This document shows positions 4,632 to 6,018 of a DNA stretch of 6,018 bases, piece by piece (position 1 is the first letter of the stretch; every line of letters starts with the position of its first letter). Below the pieces are notes generated by a model. That model was not told where the DNA came from. It searched no databases and worked only from the letters and a program-made list of their open reading frames with translations. The stretch covers positions 1-6,018 of the forward strand of contig SKYX01000249.1 of the NCBI GenBank assembly GCA_007127655.1, given 5' to 3'. The DNA is from Desulfonatronum sp. (GTDB lineage Bacteria > Desulfobacterota > Desulfovibrionia > Desulfovibrionales > Desulfonatronaceae). A program made the position numbers and the translations under genes.

Positions 4632-6018
4632 ATGACCACCGAACCACGACGCAAACTGGGTGAAATGCTGGTGGACGCCGGGTTGGCCCGGACGTCGCAT
4701 ATCGCCTATGCTCTGGTGGTTCAGGAGGCCACCCGGCAGCGGATCGGGGAGGTTTTGTCGTCTCTGGGGTTGGTGGCTGAAAGCGATGTGTACGCCATGC
4801 TGGGCCGTCAGCAGGGGGTTCCGGTGGTTCAGTTGGTCCCGGAGATGCTGGATCTGGAGGGAGTGGAGCGCCTGGGCGCTGGGCGGTGTCTCTCCCTGGG
4901 GCTGGCTCCGGTGCGGATCAACGGCAAGTCAGCGGTGGTCGGGCCGGAACTCCTGGACGAGCGGCGGCGCGAAGCCCTGGCAGCGGCCTATCCGCGCCTG
5001 CCGCCCTATGCCCTGACCCCCCGGTCCCTGTTCGAGGACGTGCTGGCCGAGCATGTGGCCTTCAGAAAAGCGACGCTGGACGACGTTTTGCGCCGGGAAA
5101 TCCAGGCCCTGGCCGAGGACGTGAGCCAGACACGGGCTCCGGACGAGTGCATCAACGCCATTTTGCACCTAGCCGCCACCAGCCAGGCCACGGACGTCCA
5201 TTTCCAGCCCATGCCCAGCGGCATCGGGGTTGCCCTGCGCCTGGACGGCATTCTGCGCCAGCGCCTGCATCTGCCCGCCGAGCTGTACCGGATGATCAAC
5301 GCCCTGAAGTTCAAGGCCGGGATGGACATGGGGGAGCAGCGCCTGCCCCAGGACGGGCGGTTTACCGTGGAACTGTTCGGAAAGGGCTATGATGTCCGGG
5401 TGTCCACCGTGGCCACTCCCTACGGCGAGGACGTGGTCCTTCGGCTGCTGCCCAAGCGGAGGACCGCCTTTACCCTGGCCTCCCTGGGCTTTTTCCCCGA
5501 GGATCGGCAACGCCTGGAAACGGCCTTTCGCGAGCCGGCGGGAGTGGTCATCCTGGCCGGACCCACCGGAGCGGGCAAGTCCACGACCATGGTCGCCGGT
5601 TTGTGCTCCCTGGATTTGACCTCCCTGAAGGTGCTCACCGTGGAAAACCCCATCGAACACGTGGTGCCCATGGCCCGCCAGACCCAGGTGAACACCGAGG
5701 CCGGGTACACCTTTGAAAAGGCCATGCGCCAGTTCCTGCGCCACGACCCGGACGTCATCCTGGTTGGGGAAATCCGGGACACGGCCACGGCCCGCACGGC
5801 CATGACCGCGGCCCTGACCGGCCATCTGGTGCTGACAACCGTGCATGCCACCACGGCCGCCGGGGTCCTGGCCCGGCTGCGCACCTTTGACATCGATCCG
5901 CTGACCATGGCCGAAACCCTGGTCAGCATCGTCAGCCAGCGCCTGGTACGCGTTCCTTGTTCTCGTTGCGCTGCCGAACGCTCCGGGGAGGGGCAACCGG
6001 CCCCTGAAGCCGCCGAAG
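4632..6018 (+). CDS. gspE: GspE/PilB-family secretion ATPase (3' end outside window)
   Basis: Open from ATG 4632 to the window end (462 codons seen), this encodes the cytoplasmic motor ATPase of a type II secretion or type IV pilus system. The N-terminal domain reads R-K-L-G-E-M-L-V-D-A-G-L near 6-17. The core follows: A-T-D-V-H-F-Q-P at 186-193, Q-D-G-R at 240-243, Walker A G-P-T-G-A-G-K-S-T at 310-318, Asp box T-V-E-N-P-I-E at 336-342, Walker B R-H-D-P-D-V-I-L-V-G-E-I-R-D at 370-383, and His box T-G-H-L-V-L-T-T-V-H-A at 396-406. C-S-R-C at 443-446 begins the tetracysteine zinc motif shared by GspE and PilB, so the choice between them is not settled. The Asp box has N339 where D is usual. 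GGAA at 4616-4619 is a weak, distant ribosome-binding site. Promoter undetermined; it may be read through from the ExeA-like gene across the folded element. Confidence 0.9.
   Translation, partial: MTTEPRRKLGEMLVDAGLARTSHIAYALVVQEATRQRIGEVLSSLGLVAESDVYAMLGRQQGVPVVQLVPEMLDLEGVERLGAGRCLSLGLAPVRINGKSAVVGPELLDERRREALAAAYPRLPPYALTPRSLFEDVLAEHVAFRKATLDDVLRREIQALAEDVSQTRAPDECINAILHLAATSQATDVHFQPMPSGIGVALRLDGILRQRLHLPAELYRMINALKFKAGMDMGEQRLPQDGRFTVELFGKGYDVRVSTVATPYGEDVVLRLLPKRRTAFTLASLGFFPEDRQRLETAFREPAGVVILAGPTGAGKSTTMVAGLCSLDLTSLKVLTVENPIEHVVPMARQTQVNTEAGYTFEKAMRQFLRHDPDVILVGEIRDTATARTAMTAALTGHLVLTTVHATTAAGVLARLRTFDIDPLTMAETLVSIVSQRLVRVPCSRCAAERSGEGQPAPEAAE

Noticed and set aside
5169..5996. A 275-residue open frame on the minus strand opposite the GspE-like gene
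   Set aside because: It is the antisense shadow of a strongly conserved ATPase frame, with low-complexity G/H/Q-rich sequence and no recognisable domain.
1..6018. CRISPR array, tRNA or rRNA genes
   Set aside because: No regularly spaced repeats and no tRNA or rRNA signature were seen on either strand.

Overview
The window looks like a bacterial chromosome segment of moderately high GC, most likely from a Gram-negative sulfate-reducer-type proteobacterium (Desulfovibrionota-like). That is inferred from codon use, a GspE-type secretion or pilus ATPase preceded by an ExeA-type ATPase, and a well-formed sigma-54 promoter motif. The lineage is an inference; no rRNA or other marker is present.

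Layout from left to right. (1) Bases 2-384 hold the 3' part of a small coiled-coil protein gene with one membrane segment. It contains a tandem 21-bp heptad duplication and appears broken by a frameshift near its end. (2) Bases 415-1245 hold a hicA-hicB type II toxin-antitoxin pair, bracketed by two same-direction copies of a REP-like palindromic repeat. A perfect 7-bp inverted repeat sits over the hicA ribosome-binding site. (3) Bases 1257-2842 hold a type IV AbiE toxin-antitoxin operon on the minus strand (abiEi upstream, abiEii downstream, 4-nt overlap). It is bracketed by an 18-bp direct repeat with one mismatch and is visibly more AT-rich than the right half of the window. (4) Bases 2893-4339 hold a sigma-54-type promoter and an ExeA/GspA-family AAA+ ATPase with one membrane helix and a C-terminal SPOR-like segment. 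(5) Bases 4335-4590 hold a large, gene-free, multi-stem inverted-repeat element. (6) From 4632 to the window end lies the 5' part of a GspE/PilB-family secretion ATPase, cut off at its zinc-binding cysteine motif.

The left half therefore reads as an accessory slot carrying two unrelated toxin-antitoxin modules side by side and convergent, each with its own pair of flanking repeats. The right half reads as the start of a type II secretion or type IV pilus-like locus. The ExeA-type protein may help assemble the envelope channel, and the GspE-type protein would drive the pseudopilus or pilus. The most unexplained piece of DNA is the roughly 250-bp folded element between those two ATPase genes.
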